From Sacculina carcini (Eukaryota; Arthropoda; Thecostraca; Sacculinidae): a stretch of 64,000 nt of DNA. Under the pieces are notes generated by a model. That model was not told the origin of the DNA. It searched no databases and saw only the letters and a program-made list of their open reading frames with translations. Numbering within the stretch: the stretch's first letter is position 1; the number at the start of each line of letters is the position of its first letter. Both the position numbers and the translations under genes were made by a program. Below are positions 11,637-23,720 of the stretch, one piece after another. The stretch lies in contig OU696589.1 of the NCBI GenBank assembly GCA_916048095.2, positions 599,501 to 663,500 of the forward strand, read 5' to 3'.

Positions 11637-13680
11637 TTGAAAGCCATTAAAGCTTCCAATCTGCTGCAGAATGAATGTCCCATCGATTCATTAAGCACCT
11701 ACATTACCGATGTCATCTCTCGGAGAGTGCCTACTAAAAAACTGTTTCGCTCTGATGACATAGCCTGGTTCAACGAATGTCTCAGCGCACGTGCATCCGA
11801 GCAGACGGCTTACTACAAGTGGCATCAACCACACTCGACCGAATCATGAATCTACACTGAAGCCAGACGGTATGCTGAGCATGTGTATTCAGAATCTGAA
11901 ACACTTCACTCAAAGAACTTGCTGAAAGGCTAAGATGTACCAGTGATGCCAGAGTGTCAGTGATACATGTTGGTTAACGTTAAAATTGTCAGTGTTTGGA
12001 CATGACCAATCTTTCCCTACAATACTATCAGCCAACGGTGAGCTCAATAGAAATCCAACATAGAAGGCCGAATTGCTCATGGATCCCTGTAATACCAAGC
12101 AAAGCCATGGATCCAATCCTTTGGACGATTTACCTGTCGTCGGTACAAAAATCAAAAGCATTGCTTTCCATTCAAATTGAGTTGCGAATTTCATCAAAAA
12201 TATTGATGCCCACGCAGAAACAGACAATCTGAATATGTTTCCGCTGTTTTTCAACAAGACTTGAGATACTCTAGCTGCGCGGCTCAGCTCTGTATTCAGG
12301 CACTTTATGATGTCTGGTTCATTACCACCCTGTTGACGGGTTACGAATATTACGCCCATTCAAAACGAAAGCAATTAAGCTAATATTGCAATCTATCAAT
12401 CAATATCAATTAGGCCGATTCTGTTAAGCATATTGGAGCACTTGCTATTTTCCAGACTGTCCAAGTACCTGGACAGCAGCAATCTGATGTCGGAGAACCA
12501 ATTTGCATACCACAAAAAACTCTGAACGACTGACGCTCTGCTTACCATCATGCAAGAGCTCCAGCAAGTGCTGGAGAAAGGCAGTGAAGCCTGGATTGTA
12601 CAATTATATTTCTCAGCAGCATTTGATTTTGTGAGAGGCTTGTTACAAAAAGTGAGGAACATTGGAGTCGGTGGCCCTCCGTTGATTTCCTTGCATCAAT
12701 TTATCTCTGATAGCGTACAATGTGTTGTCATCGGTAAAGCCTACAGTGCCTGGAATAACATTGTGTCCGGTGTGCCGCAAGGAAGTGTGTTGAGTCAAAT
12801 TTTGTACAACATTTGCAGCGCTGACTTGTACAAAACCACGCGCAACTCTGTATATGGGTATGCGGACGACATCACCTTAATGGCTGTAATTCCATTGGAC
12901 AAACGACAAGTGCATCAAAGGGTCAACGACAATCTCAGCAGCGTCCTGAATTGGTGTGTCAGGTGGAATATGATGCTGAACACTTCTAAATCTAGAAACT
13001 TCCTGATTTAAAGAATCATTAAATCAGGAAGCTTCTAGATTCCTATTCTCAGCTTTTAATTCTCATAAACCACGCCCATTTGGGTGATGAGTTTTAAATC
13101 TGTGGAGTGCATGTACAACCAAAATTGACATTTAGAGTCTTTTCGAAAGCTTGTTTTTTCGGCATCGCCAAAACTGGTGATCATAAGGAAAAAGGATCGA
13201 ATGTTCGGTAGCAGCAAAATCTCCAAAAAATGGTTTTCGTTGTTGCATTTTGCCAAATCTGAAGTACTGTTCCCACGTATGGTCGGCTTCTGCGGATTGT
13301 CACCTCAATCTTACAGAGGTGTTAGAACTTGCACTTTCATCTTTAATGACTTAGTTCATGGTGATATTTGCCATAGTCGACAAGTCAGCAGCGTGTGCAT
13401 GCTCTACAAGATCAAGCACAACGACCATCATTCGATGAACACGTCACTTCTTGGTGATTTCACTGCAGCAAGAAGCACACGGATTACATCCAGAGAGCAA
13501 TCCCAGTGTATGACTCCAATGTATTGCCGTACAAAGCAATTTCGACGTTGCTTTCTTCGGACCACTGTTTATGATTGAAATGCGTTCGGGTAGAATGTGG
13601 TCTCGTAAAACAATCTCAACAAATCTATGGCTAAAGTTAATGAAATGCTATTGAGAGAGCGGAGGTGACATTTGGTTGTT
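11637..13680 (+). pseudogene. non-LTR retrotransposon ORF2 (RT to C-terminus), decayed
   Basis: Three in-order blocks of one protein. 11637-11849 is the pre-RT region (W-F-N-E-C-L-S-A-R-A). 12550-13011 is RT with F-S-A-A-F-D, S-G-V-P-Q-G-S-V-L and G-Y-A-D-D-I-T-L, so the catalytic Asp pair is present, ending W-x-M-x-L-N-T-S-K. 13177-13578 is the C-terminal domain with V-C-M-L-Y-K-I and C-R-T-K-Q-F-R-R-C-F. Frames differ between blocks and there are stops, so it is inactive. The block order matches an abundant animal non-LTR family of the Jockey/I/CR1 broad group; I cannot fix the clade. Belongs with family X (see 13995-15071). Confidence 0.75.
12991..13039. repeat. 21-bp snap-back inverted duplication inside RT
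   Basis: 12991-13011 and 13019-13039 are reverse complements (20 of 21 bases) around a 7-base loop. The left arm follows the expected RT codons (L-N-T-S-K-S); the right arm is their reversed copy and ends the ORF, so the copy arose by local inverted duplication. Confidence 0.9.
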
Positions 13681-13994
13681 AATTATGTATTTATTTATTG
13701 ATATTTATACTTAATTTGTTTTTTCTTATTAATATTTACTGTTTCTATTTTTTATTTTTCCAATCTATTGATATCACTTGTCAACAACAAATTTGTTGTC
13801 TGCGTTTTTTCAGCTGATTTAGGTCGAATCTGATGTGCTGAATCCCAAAATTACATTGATTTTGCTCAATCATTTCAAGTTTTTGAGCTATGGCCACATG
13901 TCGTTTTTTACGTTTTTGTTCACATGTACGCACGTGTGGAGCATTCTAGAAGAAGTCAGTGGGGGTAAAATGCCGTATCGAATAATTGCCTTGA
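13681..13994. other. AT-rich 3' UTR-like sequence
   Basis: TTATTTATTGATATTTAT-type sequence following the decayed ORF, similar in style to the other family X tails. Nothing else is visible. Confidence 0.4.
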
Positions 13995-15071
13995 TTATTA
14001 TTTATTATTATTAATTACAGGCAAGTCCAGTAGCATGGGAAGAGTGCAAGCACTATTACCACCCTAAGGTGGCCCCATGTACCGGAAGCGCCCAAAAGAT
14101 TCAGAGAGAAAGAGAGTTCGAAAAAAAAGTCTAGAAAGAGAGTTGGAAAGAAAATAATAAATAAATAACAATAAATAATGAACCATCATCTGATAACAAT
14201 CCATAATGTCACTCCGCCCAAGTTCCTCAATAAATAATAACAATCAACAATAAATATGTGATTCAGTAAATAACAGCCATCGATAAATAAGAATAAATAT
14301 TAATAAATAATAATAAATATTAATAAATAATAATAAATATTAATAAATATTAATAAATAAGAAATAAATAACAATCAAGAACAATAAATATGATTCAATA
14401 AGAAACATCCAACAATAAATATATGTATGATTCAATAAGTAACAACAACACAAATAAATATGATTCAATAAACAACAACACCAATAAATATGATTCAATA
14501 TACAACAACAATAAAATGTTTCAATAAACAAAAACAACAATAAATATGATTCAATAAACAACAACAACAATAAATATGATTCAATAAACAGCAACAACAA
14601 TAAATATGATTCAATAAACAACAACAGCCAACACTGAGTAAAAGTATAATTTAATAAATATCAACAACCAATAATAAATAGTAATCAATAGAGAGTAAAA
14701 TAAGAATAAATATAAATAAATAGAAAATAAATAACAATAAGCATGAATAAATAACAATATATATGAATATATATACAATTAATAAGACTCAACAGTCAAT
14801 TCCGCCCTTTCAGTAGCATTTCATTTACTTTGGCCTTGAATTTCTTCAAATTGTTCTGCGAGAAAGCCTCCTCCTTCAACGTGTTCCAAGTAGACACAGT
14901 GGCCGGAAGAAAGCAACGTTGGAATTGTTTTGTACGACAACGAATTGGAGCCATGCACTGGGAATGCTGTTTGGATGTAAACCGTGTGCTTCTTGCTGCC
15001 ACGAAATCATCAGGAATTGACTTGCTCATCGGGTGATGGTCTCGCTGCTCGAGTGTCGGGCCTCTGTGCAT
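13995..15071 (-). mobile_element. family X non-LTR 3' fragment (C-terminal ORF end and 3' UTR), minus
   Basis: 15071-14796 on the minus strand encodes the C-terminal domain R-C-R-T-K-Q-F-Q-R-C-F-L-P ... S-T-W-N-T-L-K-E-E-A-F ... F-K-A-K-V-N-E-M-L-L, homologous to 13480-13670. Then comes a long AT-rich 3' UTR with about seven 30-bp repeats (14390-14631) and the shared 3' terminus ending at about 13995 in CCTGTAATTAATAATAATAA. It is 5' truncated, as is usual for target-primed insertion. Confidence 0.72.
14390..14631. repeat. about 30-bp tandem repeat in 3' UTR
   Basis: About seven imperfect copies of AATAAATATGATTCAATAAA plus a CAACAACAAC tail. They sit in the 3' UTR of the family X fragment; other copies of the same UTR carry different minisatellites at this place. 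Confidence 0.88.
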
Positions 15072-15178
15072 ATTAGCGCTTTAACAAATACATTGATTGA
15101 TTGATAAAACCCAAAAAGATTCCAAAATTGGTGCGTTAAAGCATAAAGCTGGAGTATCAAAATTAAGTTAACCCTTAA

Positions 15179-17053
15179 CCCATTAATGCCGACTGGCAAG
15201 TTTACTTGCCACACACAAAAATATAATTTAGGAAAGAAATAACAATGGAATTGTAATTGAAGGTGTTTTATATTGTTGAAACAAGCATTGAACGTGCACA
15301 GAACACGTTCTCAAAGCGCTGCTGCGTCACATGTCTGCTCAGTTGACATTGAAAGTAGCTACTGTGCAGCATGGCGTTACCACGTCACAAAAAATCATAA
15401 GTTTTCAACTGCATTATTGTGCTCTTTTCCACTACTTGATATATAACTGTTCCTAAAATGATGATCTAGCATTGAGTGATTGAGTTTTAATTCTGATGAT
15501 AATATATGGGCAGTTTTTATTACAACAAATAAACATGGCAAGTAAACTTGCCACCCGGCGTTGGCGATAAGGGTTTGACCAATTTTGAATGTACCGCTCC
15601 TTACGTGCAATGATGTACTTATATATTAATTTCAACTTGTACCTGAATGAAATACATGATCTTATGACGGAAGAGGAATCAGATGAGCAGACTGAAGTCA
15701 GAATAGCTATCGAATCCCCCGATGAAGCACCGGAAGCCGACACAGATCAAGACAGTGACGGTTCTGATGATGAAGTTACATGCAACCCGTTGAACCTTCC
15801 CAGGATAATTTTACAGAAATGTTTTGAGTAGTAATGCAGGTGATGATCATCCTCACATCGAAACAACACAATGTCTTCCATCAGAACCACCTAAAACAAT
15901 AATTACCTACACAAACATTTGGATTTGTACTTTGGGCAACTTGTACATCAGATGAATTTTCGCATCATGCTGAGCGATATTGTGGAAGACATACGAAAGT
16001 GACTGATAAAGGATTTGGTCTTGGTGGGAGTGTAGTGATTCAAACGATTGAAAATGTGAATATGCAACCTTGTCAGCACGCTGTATTTGACAATTGTTTT
16101 GGGTCAGTTGCATTATTTAAGAGCTTGCATCAAAGAAAATAGCAGCCACCTGCACATTCAGAGAAGACAGACTCGCTGCAGCCCCTCTGAACACAAGACA
16201 GGCCTTAGATAAGATGGAAAGAGGGACTATGGATGAAGCATTCTCTAGCTGCATTTCAGTTGTAAAGTGGAAGGACAACAAAGTGGTAAGTGTTACATCC
16301 AACAAACTTCGTTCAGAGCCGTCGAAAAAGGCTAGAAGATGGAATAGGAGCCAAAAGAAACATGTTGAAGCTGATTTGCCACATTCAATACAAATTTATC
16401 ATCAGCACATGGGCGGCGTTGATGTGTTCGATCAACAATTAGCAGCTTATCGATGCAGAATAAGATAATAAAAAATGATGGTGGCCCCTTTTTGCATGGA
16501 CTGTGAACGCTCAGGCTGTGAATGGATGGAAACTCTTGAGGAACTACGATAAGAAAATCAGTTTGCTGGACTTTGCACGGCAACTGGTGATATCGACGCT
16601 GTCAAATTAAGGGAAACCCATAGCAAGACCAGGTCCAGTTCCTATGGCTGTGGTGGAAACAGTGCGGTACAACACTCTGCAGCATTGGACTTACAAAGGC
16701 AAGAGTCATTTCATCAGATGTCGTCAGTGTGGTAGACGCACCATATGTTTTTGCAGTGTATGCAATATTCCAGTTCACCCTGAATGTATGAATGAATTTC
16801 ACACAAAAAAGTAATATTATAATGGTCAAACGATGTGAAATATGGAAAATTTCAATTAGTTTTTAGTTTTTTATTGTTTGCTTTATTTCATTATGTTATT
16901 GCCGGTTGGCAAGTATACTTGCCAGCTTCTATTTCAGAATATAATAATAAATATAATTGTTTCTTCTTTTTATACGATAAATGGGATCTAAATAAATCAT
17001 TTTCGTGTAAATTTTAATTTCTGTTGTCATCAGTAATTATCGGCATTAATGGG
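15179..17053 (+). mobile_element. piggyBac-family DNA transposon with TTAA target duplication
   Basis: Both ends are intact: CCCATTAATGCCGA at 15179-15192 and its reverse complement at 17040-17053, each flanked by TTAA (15175-15178 and 17054-17057). Near the ends lie palindromes of the form TGGCAAGTnnACTTGCCA (15194-15211, 16907-16924, and 15537-15554 with AA at the centre), probable transposase-binding or structural sites. At 1875 bp it is shorter than most autonomous family members (about 2.3-2.6 kb) because the gene is internally deleted. It would need transposase from elsewhere to move. Confidence 0.92.
15589..16815 (+). pseudogene. piggyBac transposase, internally deleted and frameshifted
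   Basis: 15589-15831 gives an acidic N-terminus (E-E-E-S-D-E-Q-T ... D-S-D-G-S-D-D-E). 15919-16140 gives the central RNase H-like core with V-F-D-N-C-F-G-S, the second catalytic Asp. 16143-16465 (new frame) contains R-G-T-M-D, V-V-K-W-K-D-N-K and M-G-G-V-D-V-F-D-Q, holding the third Asp. 16484-16590 has W-W-P-L-F-A-W. 16640-16813 ends in a Cys-rich zinc domain (C-R-Q-C ... C-x-C-S-V-C ... H-P-E-C). The segment between residues about 80 and the core, which should hold the DNA-binding domain and first catalytic Asp, is missing. Confidence 0.88.
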
Positions 17054-17199
17054 TTAATCGGTCAAGTTATCAAATATGATTTTTACAAAGGCATTGGTTG
17101 GATAAGTGGCTTATTTGTGTTGACCTGAACATGGTAATCGTTTTGTTGGGACAACAATCTGCCTTCACCAAGTAGCCATTCTTTCTGTGCATGTGGGAT

Positions 17200-17860
17200 A
17201 GTAGAAACCCTGCTCAGTATTACACGAAGAAGGACTGGCCTGTGCTGGGGGTGCTTGCAAAGAAAGGAACGTCATTAACCACCCACTGGTAGACAGAGAC
17301 AGAATATCCTTACCACCGCTGCACATCAAGCTAGGCTTAATCATGCAGTTCACCAAGCCTGTGGACAAGGATGGTGACTGCTTCACTCGTGCCAGGCTTT
17401 TCCAGGATTGACCGTGGAGAAGTTGAAAGCTGGCATCTTTGATGGTCCTCAGATCCGTCAGCTCATCAGAAATCCAGAGTTCGAAGACTCAATCAACGAA
17501 GTGATACTGGAAGTGTGGAAGGTATTTGTTTTTGTCGTGAAGATCTTTCTTGACAACAATAAGACCAGAAACTACACAGAACTTGTCAACAACATGCTGA
17601 TTGCTTTTAGAAACCTTGGCTGCAACATGAGCGTCAAGATGCAATACTTATTTTCACATATGCACCGGTTTACTTAGAACCGAGGTTTAATGAGTGACAA
17701 GAGGGGTAGATTCCACCAGGAGATGAAAGGGATAGAGACCAGGTATCAGTATCGCTGGGACGCAGTCATGATGGCTGACTACTGTTGGACTCTGAAGAGA
17801 GACCTTCTTGCCGCTCAACATTCCAGGAGCTCGAAGAAACCGAAGCTCAAGCCATGAAGT
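17200..17860 (+). pseudogene. fragment of an uncharacterised repetitive protein family
   Basis: Pieces in different frames line up as one protein: L-L-P-P-L-H-I-K-L-G-L-I-M-Q-F (about 17310), K-L-K-A-G-I-F-D-G-P-Q-I-R-Q-L-I (17420-17465), N-Y-T-E-L-V-N-N-M-L (17573) with N-M-S-V-K-M-Q-Y-L-F-S-H-M, then R-F-H-Q-E-M-K ... T-R-Y-Q-Y-R-W-D and M-M-A-D-Y-C-W-T-L-K-R-D (17710-17805). I recall this arrangement from a multi-copy, intronless protein of unknown function in arthropod and cnidarian genomes; no catalytic motif is visible to me. At least three frame changes make this copy dead. Confidence 0.5.
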
Positions 17861-18179
17861 TTGTAAAATGGTGAAGCAACATGCAATATACGTGTACTTA
17901 CCTTTATTTATGCCGATCACTCAGTTTACAGTAATCAATGTTTCTATCAGGTAATCAATATATGTTGTTGAAGAAACTAGTTTTCCTCTTAACACATATT
18001 TAGGATGATACGTGTTGATAAAAATAAGCTTATAATGCCACAAAAATGTAATTGATTTCGTCACAAGATTTTTTTTTCTAATTAACTTAGCACAAAAACA
18101 TGGCCTGATAGAGAGAAATGGATGCCATTTCCGGATTCAGCAGTACAAATATGCCCTAAATCAGTAGTATAAATCTAGA

Positions 18180-18830
18180 CAACATTCAAAAAGTAAAAAA
18201 TTGTTGCCCAGTGTATTTATTTTTTTTCTATTTATATTTATTTTCAGTTAGTCTCTAATTGTTATTTTTTGTTGGATTGACAATATGGAGTACAATAGGA
18301 TAGTGTTGCGTGTTGCTTAATTAATTATATATTTATTCATTTGATGTTTATTAAATCTAATATATTTTTGGTTGTTGATATTTACTGAATAATGTTTCAT
18401 TTGTCTGTTGATTGTTGTTGATTGTTGTTGATTGTTGTTGATTGTTGTTGATTGTTGTTGATTGTTGTTGATTGTTGTTGATTGTTGTTGATTGTTGTTG
18501 ATTGTTGTTGATTGATATTTTTAACATATTTAATGGCTTTATTCTATATTCATATGTATTGTTGGCTGGGATTTACTCAATCACATATATATATATTGTT
18601 AATTGATATTTATTCAGAAGTTTGGGCGGAATGCCATTATGAAGTGTTATACTATTATTTGTATATTTTTATCCATGAAATATTTTGTTCTCGATCTCTC
18701 TTCGCTCTAGAATTCTTTACTTTTTGATCTATCTCTCTGCAACATTTGTGCGCTTCCGGTGCGTGGGACCACCGCAGAGTGGCAATAGTGCTTGTACTAT
18801 CCTCATGCTACTGGATTTGCCTGTAATTAT
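18180..18830 (+). mobile_element. family X non-LTR 3' UTR, plus
   Basis: Reverse-complement counterpart of 13995-14800: AT-rich UTR, a 10-bp minisatellite (18404-18513), then the shared 3' terminus (TTCCGGTGCG, CCGCAGAGTGGCAATAGTG, CATGCTACTGGATTTGCCTG) ending in a TAATTATTAAT tail at about 18830. No ORF remains. Confidence 0.65.
18404..18513. repeat. 10-bp minisatellite (ATTGTTGTTG), about 11 copies
   Basis: Perfect head-to-tail repeats of ATTGTTGTTG inside a retrotransposon 3' UTR. Confidence 0.96.
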
Positions 18831-18839
18831 TAATCATAA

Positions 18840-19640
18840 ATGATATATACTCGCCGTTGTGATAGCATTGCATGCTTCATAAGCTTATACTATCATCTCA
18901 TTGGTGACAAGAGTGATAATTTGGTGTGCTAAGAATAGCAAAAAGTCGCGATTTCTATATTGAAATAATAGCGCTAAATAATTTGGCTCAATGTTTTGTT
19001 TAAATACCACCAATTTTAAATAATATGATAATAAAAATTTAGCACTGGAATTACTCCTTATTGCTAAACGTTTGGGGATTCACTTTGTCGTTATGCATGC
19101 ATTTAAAAAATGCATTTTAAAATTCACTGTTGCGATAAGATAATGTGCTTCACATGCTTATCTGGTCTATCGCACTGATGCCGTGTAGTGACATTCAAAT
19201 GTACGATATAATCTAACAGATTCACTCAATGATAATTTACATAAATGTTCCAAAGTCTAAATGTATTTTGCAGATAAGAACATCATCTGAATACTCGGCA
19301 GATATAGACAACTGCTGTTTATTTAATTACAGTGTAAAGTCAATACACAAATGCGCCTGTCTATATCAGCCTGAGTAGTACGTCGATATTATATTGTCAA
19401 TGTATATAATATGCAGATGAGCTCGTGTACACGCAGGATGCCTAGCATACACACGGACACAATGTTCACACGCCTTCCAGACACATGTTTATCGAGTTTA
19501 TGTTGACAATGCATGGACATATGGCTGCATTGTATAAATTCAGAACTTATTTTTCCTGATAGTATGAAATACTTGTTCTCAAGGTTTAAAAGATGTCCCA
19601 AAACCAAATAGTTGCTCTCAAAATGAAAAAGTGGCAAAAG
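18840..19640. other. no gene recognised
   Basis: AT-rich intronic sequence. No repeat family, tandem array or conserved coding motif is visible on either strand. Confidence 0.45.
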
Positions 19641-22345
19641 TTGCGCTACAACACAACAACACAACAACGTATATTTATAGCGCATATAAATAACAAACAC
19701 GCGAGCCAAGCACAAAAATGAGACACGACGACAATGGGAAACGTGGTCGCAGCATCCACACAAATATGCGACATGTATAGTGAGCACAAGGCAAACAAGT
19801 AAACGATGAAACCGAAGAGATAGTTAAATATTCACACAAAAGGGATGAGACAATAAAGGATTAAAGTGTGGCATAAGGCGTCAGAGAGTGAGTGACAGGC
19901 TCAAATGATAAAGAGAATAGGTATTTGCGTAGGGAAGAGGTGAATGAAGCGTAGGAAGAAGAAAGAAGATTGTGAGAGGGGAGCGAGTTATAGAAGCGAG
20001 GTGCGAAGAAAGAGAAGGATTTTGCCGACCAGCAGGATTCATTTATAGCTCGAGGACAGTACAGAGGGCGAGTGAAACGAGGGGACAAGTGTGAGGACTG
20101 AGAAAGAAGGCAAACTTGATAATGAGGCTGACCTATACCATGTAATAATTTGAAGATAATGCAGGCAATCTTGTAGTGTACACGTGGGATGATGGGTAGC
20201 CAGCGGAATTGATAAAGATATTGAGAAGTGTGACGGCAAGGAAGAGGAGACAACACAAATCTGCAGGATTGATTCAGGACCGATTGGAGAACTTTTAAGA
20301 AACAGCGAGGAGTGTTGAAATTGAGAGAAATACAGTAGTCAATGCGGGGAAATATATGAGATTTTATAAACTTGATTGCAGACGACTGGTCCAGAAATGG
20401 GCGAATGGGATAGAGAGCACGGGGGATTAGTCGACAAGAGCGAGCAACTGAGTAAATGTTATTTACAAATTTAAGGGATGAATAAAAAATGACACCCAAA
20501 TTGCGCATAGAAGAACGGAGAGGAAAAGTGAGGACAGGAGGAGTGAGCCGTGGTGGGTGGAATACCATGATTTCTGTCTTGGAAAAATTAATTAAAAGAC
20601 GACGAGACGCCGCCCATGATAAAATATCAGACAATAAAGAAGATATAAAAGAAATATCGGATGACGACAGTGGACAAATTAGCTGAATGTCGTCAGCGTA
20701 AATATGAAAAGTCACAGGATAGAGAGACAAAACGGAACATAAAGATGACATGTATAGATTGAAGAGAATGGGTCCTAAGATGGAGCCCTGAGGATCTCCT
20801 GAGGACAGTGGGATAGCATCAGATACCTCAGAGTTGAATTTAACAGAATAAGACATGTCTGATAGATAAGAGCGCATAAGTGAAAGAGCCATAGAAGTAA
20901 GACCAATATGGGATATGTCATCAAGTAGGATATCATGGCCCACCAGATCGAACGCTGAGGACATATCCGGCATGGCTATTAACACGGTATTTCGATAGGA
21001 GGACTGAGAAAACACAATGTCGGCGACAGAGATAAGGACAGTTTCTGTAGAATGAGAAGGTCGGAAACCGGACTAATGAGGATGCAAATCAGTGTAGATG
21101 ATTGGAGAGATCTGTGCGAAGATTACAGATTCGAGTAGTTTAGAAGTGAGGCTGATTATAGAAATAGGACGATAATTTTTGCACAAGAAAGGATCTATAG
21201 TGTAGGCTTTTTCAATATGGGATATACTATGGCGTGTTTATCAGGAAGAAACTCTCCATGGAGTAGTGACAGATTAATTATGTGCAAAAAATAAGGAGCA
21301 AACAGGTCTACGGAGTGAGCGATGGCTTTAAAGTTGATAGGATCTGCAGGGGAAGAGGAAATTTTGACCGAAGAGAGAAGAAATAGAATGTTAGAGAGGT
21401 CAACAAGATCGAAGGATGACATGTCAGATGAATAAACAGTGTGGTTTACGATAATATTTGAAGGAGAAATGTTTGCATGAGCAGATTTGACTTTGTCAGC
21501 GAAAAACAAGCCCAACTCAGAGGCAGTGATGCAGCAGTTTGTGGAAGGTGAGTGACGACCAGAAAGAGTATCGAGTGTGGACCATAAATATTTTTGAGAT
21601 TTAGATAAAGAAGCGAGTTTATATTTATAATAGGATTGCTTAGCAGCAGAAAGTGCACTGAGACATGTTGTGCGGCCTGTACAAAAAACGGACCATTCAG
21701 CAGCAGAGCGAGTGCGACGCCAAACCTTTTCAGATCGCCGCTGAGAACGTTTGAGTTGAGTCAGCTCAACATTGAGCCACGGAGATTGCAAGTGTGCACG
21801 AGGCCGCTTTACCAATGGGAAAAGGAAGTCGTTAATTTCTGAAAGGCCTTGATTAAAGTGTGAATAGACTTGAGATGGACATAGTGAGTGAAACATAGAA
21901 AGAGGAAGACAAGATGATAAACAGGAGAAAAGTAGGTCCAGGTTGAGGTTTTCGTATGATCTGAATGTGATCAGTGTGCGATCAGTAGGGTTGCACTGGA
22001 AAGGAAGGCTGAAAAGGCATAGAATGTGGTCGGAAAAAGTATTGTCAGGAGGAATAACTTGAATTTCAGGAATAGCAAGGTCGGTGGAGTGTACAGGGCT
22101 AGGAAATAAAATATGATCAAGAGTATGACCCGAAAGATGGGTGGGAGAAGATATTGGCGAACAAAGAGCAAGAGAGTCAATGAGTGATAAAAAACGAGGA
22201 CAATACGGATCAGAAGAGGGGTTATCAACCCAAAAATTGAAATCGCCAGCAATAAAGTATCTGTTTGAGAAAAATTGAGTCACAGATTCTAAAAGAGCGG
22301 AGAATTCATTGAAGAAGGAAGTAGTAGGGCCAGGATGGTTATGAC

Positions 22346-23720
22346 TAGGGCTGTCAAAAGTTAATAAAGTTACTTTTTCACCTAAAGGTCACTTTTTCAT
22401 AAGCTACCTAAAACTGCATGAAAAAGTTGTGTACCATAATTATTAAAAAAGTTATTAGGTTACCAAAAGTTACTTTTTCATCGTTAGGTTACTTTTTTGC
22501 TTTTAAGGTTACTTTTTTATCGTCAGGTTACCTTTTGATATTTTTCTTGTTATTAGGTAAGTTTATCAAGAAGTTTGGTGACTTTTTGCAGATAAGAGGC
22601 ACAAAAACGGTATATATGAGGATAAAATAGGAGAAGAGATGGAATATTAGGTCTGAAGGTCCAGAAATGTCAACATTTCTGCTCTTAGGATTTAGCAATT
22701 GATATTCATCCTAATATCCGTGCTACTTGATATTTATACGTTTTTGGGTACGCAGGATAGTGTAATTCCATTTTAGGAAATGTCCACGAACCGGAGGGTT
22801 TCGTGAGATGTTTGGAGCGTGGTATAGTACGATGTGTAAGCTCTCTACAACAGATACTGCACTGTAGCACTTGACAGTACGCATTTACTTGAACGTTTTT
22901 GGGTACGCAGGATAGTGTAATTCCATTTTAGGAAATGGCCACGAACCGGAGGGTTTCGTGAGATGTTCGGAGCGTGGTATAGTACGATGTGTGGGCTCTC
23001 TATATCAGATACTGCACTGTAGCACTTGACAGTACGTATTTACTTGAAGAGGAATTTGCACGTGATTTTCAGGGCGTGAGATAGCGCCATTTTCCCACGT
23101 TTGACATATGGGAGGACGGGGGGCATTCACACATGCATTTACGCTCACAATAATATACAAACTGCAGTACGTGCTATTTGATAAAAAGTTCCATTGAAAA
23201 AATATAAAGAAAATTATTGCGACCATTACTAAAGATATTTACATTTGCAATTAGTGTATTTCGCATTTGTATGCGCTTTCCACTTAAAATTATATTTTGA
23301 TGGTTATGCTCCTTTTTCGATGTTAGCTAAATGATGTTAAGTCACTTTTGGTTGTTTTTTTTTGTCAAAATGGTACCAGATCGGAGAGGGTGGAAGAGTA
23401 GTACCAACTCGGAAAGATGATAAAAAAGAAGGACTGGTGTATTTTCTTCCTTCAGAACAGCAAACAGAAATTGACCTTTTTTGAAGGTTATTTTATGTTA
23501 CTTTTTAAAGGTTATTATGTTACTGTATATGTTCACAAACAAACAACAAACAAACCGTGTACTTCATATAGCGCACTAATCAGCAAAGGCGTGATAAACA
23601 TGTGACAAAACGATACAAAAGTGATAATAACATTAAAACTCATAGGTTATTTTTAGGTTACTTTTTCTCGAAAATAAAGTTACTTTTTTCTGATTTTTAG
23701 GTTACTTTTTGACAGCCCTA
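22346..23720. mobile_element. non-autonomous hAT transposon with 8-bp target duplication
   Basis: Terminal inverted repeats TAGGGCTGTCAAAA (22346-22359) and its reverse complement (23707-23720) are flanked by an exact 8-bp duplication GTTATGAC (22338-22345, 23721-23728), diagnostic of hAT insertion. Subterminal regions carry many copies of AGGTTACTTTTT in both orientations, typical of transposase-binding repeats. No transposase is encoded. Removing the element restores the host endonuclease frame exactly. Confidence 0.93.
22741..23050. repeat. 155-bp tandem duplication inside the hAT element
   Basis: 22741-22895 and 22896-23050 are near-identical direct copies (both begin TTTTTGGGTACGCAGGATAG) differing at a few sites such as GTCC/GGCC. 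Confidence 0.92.
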
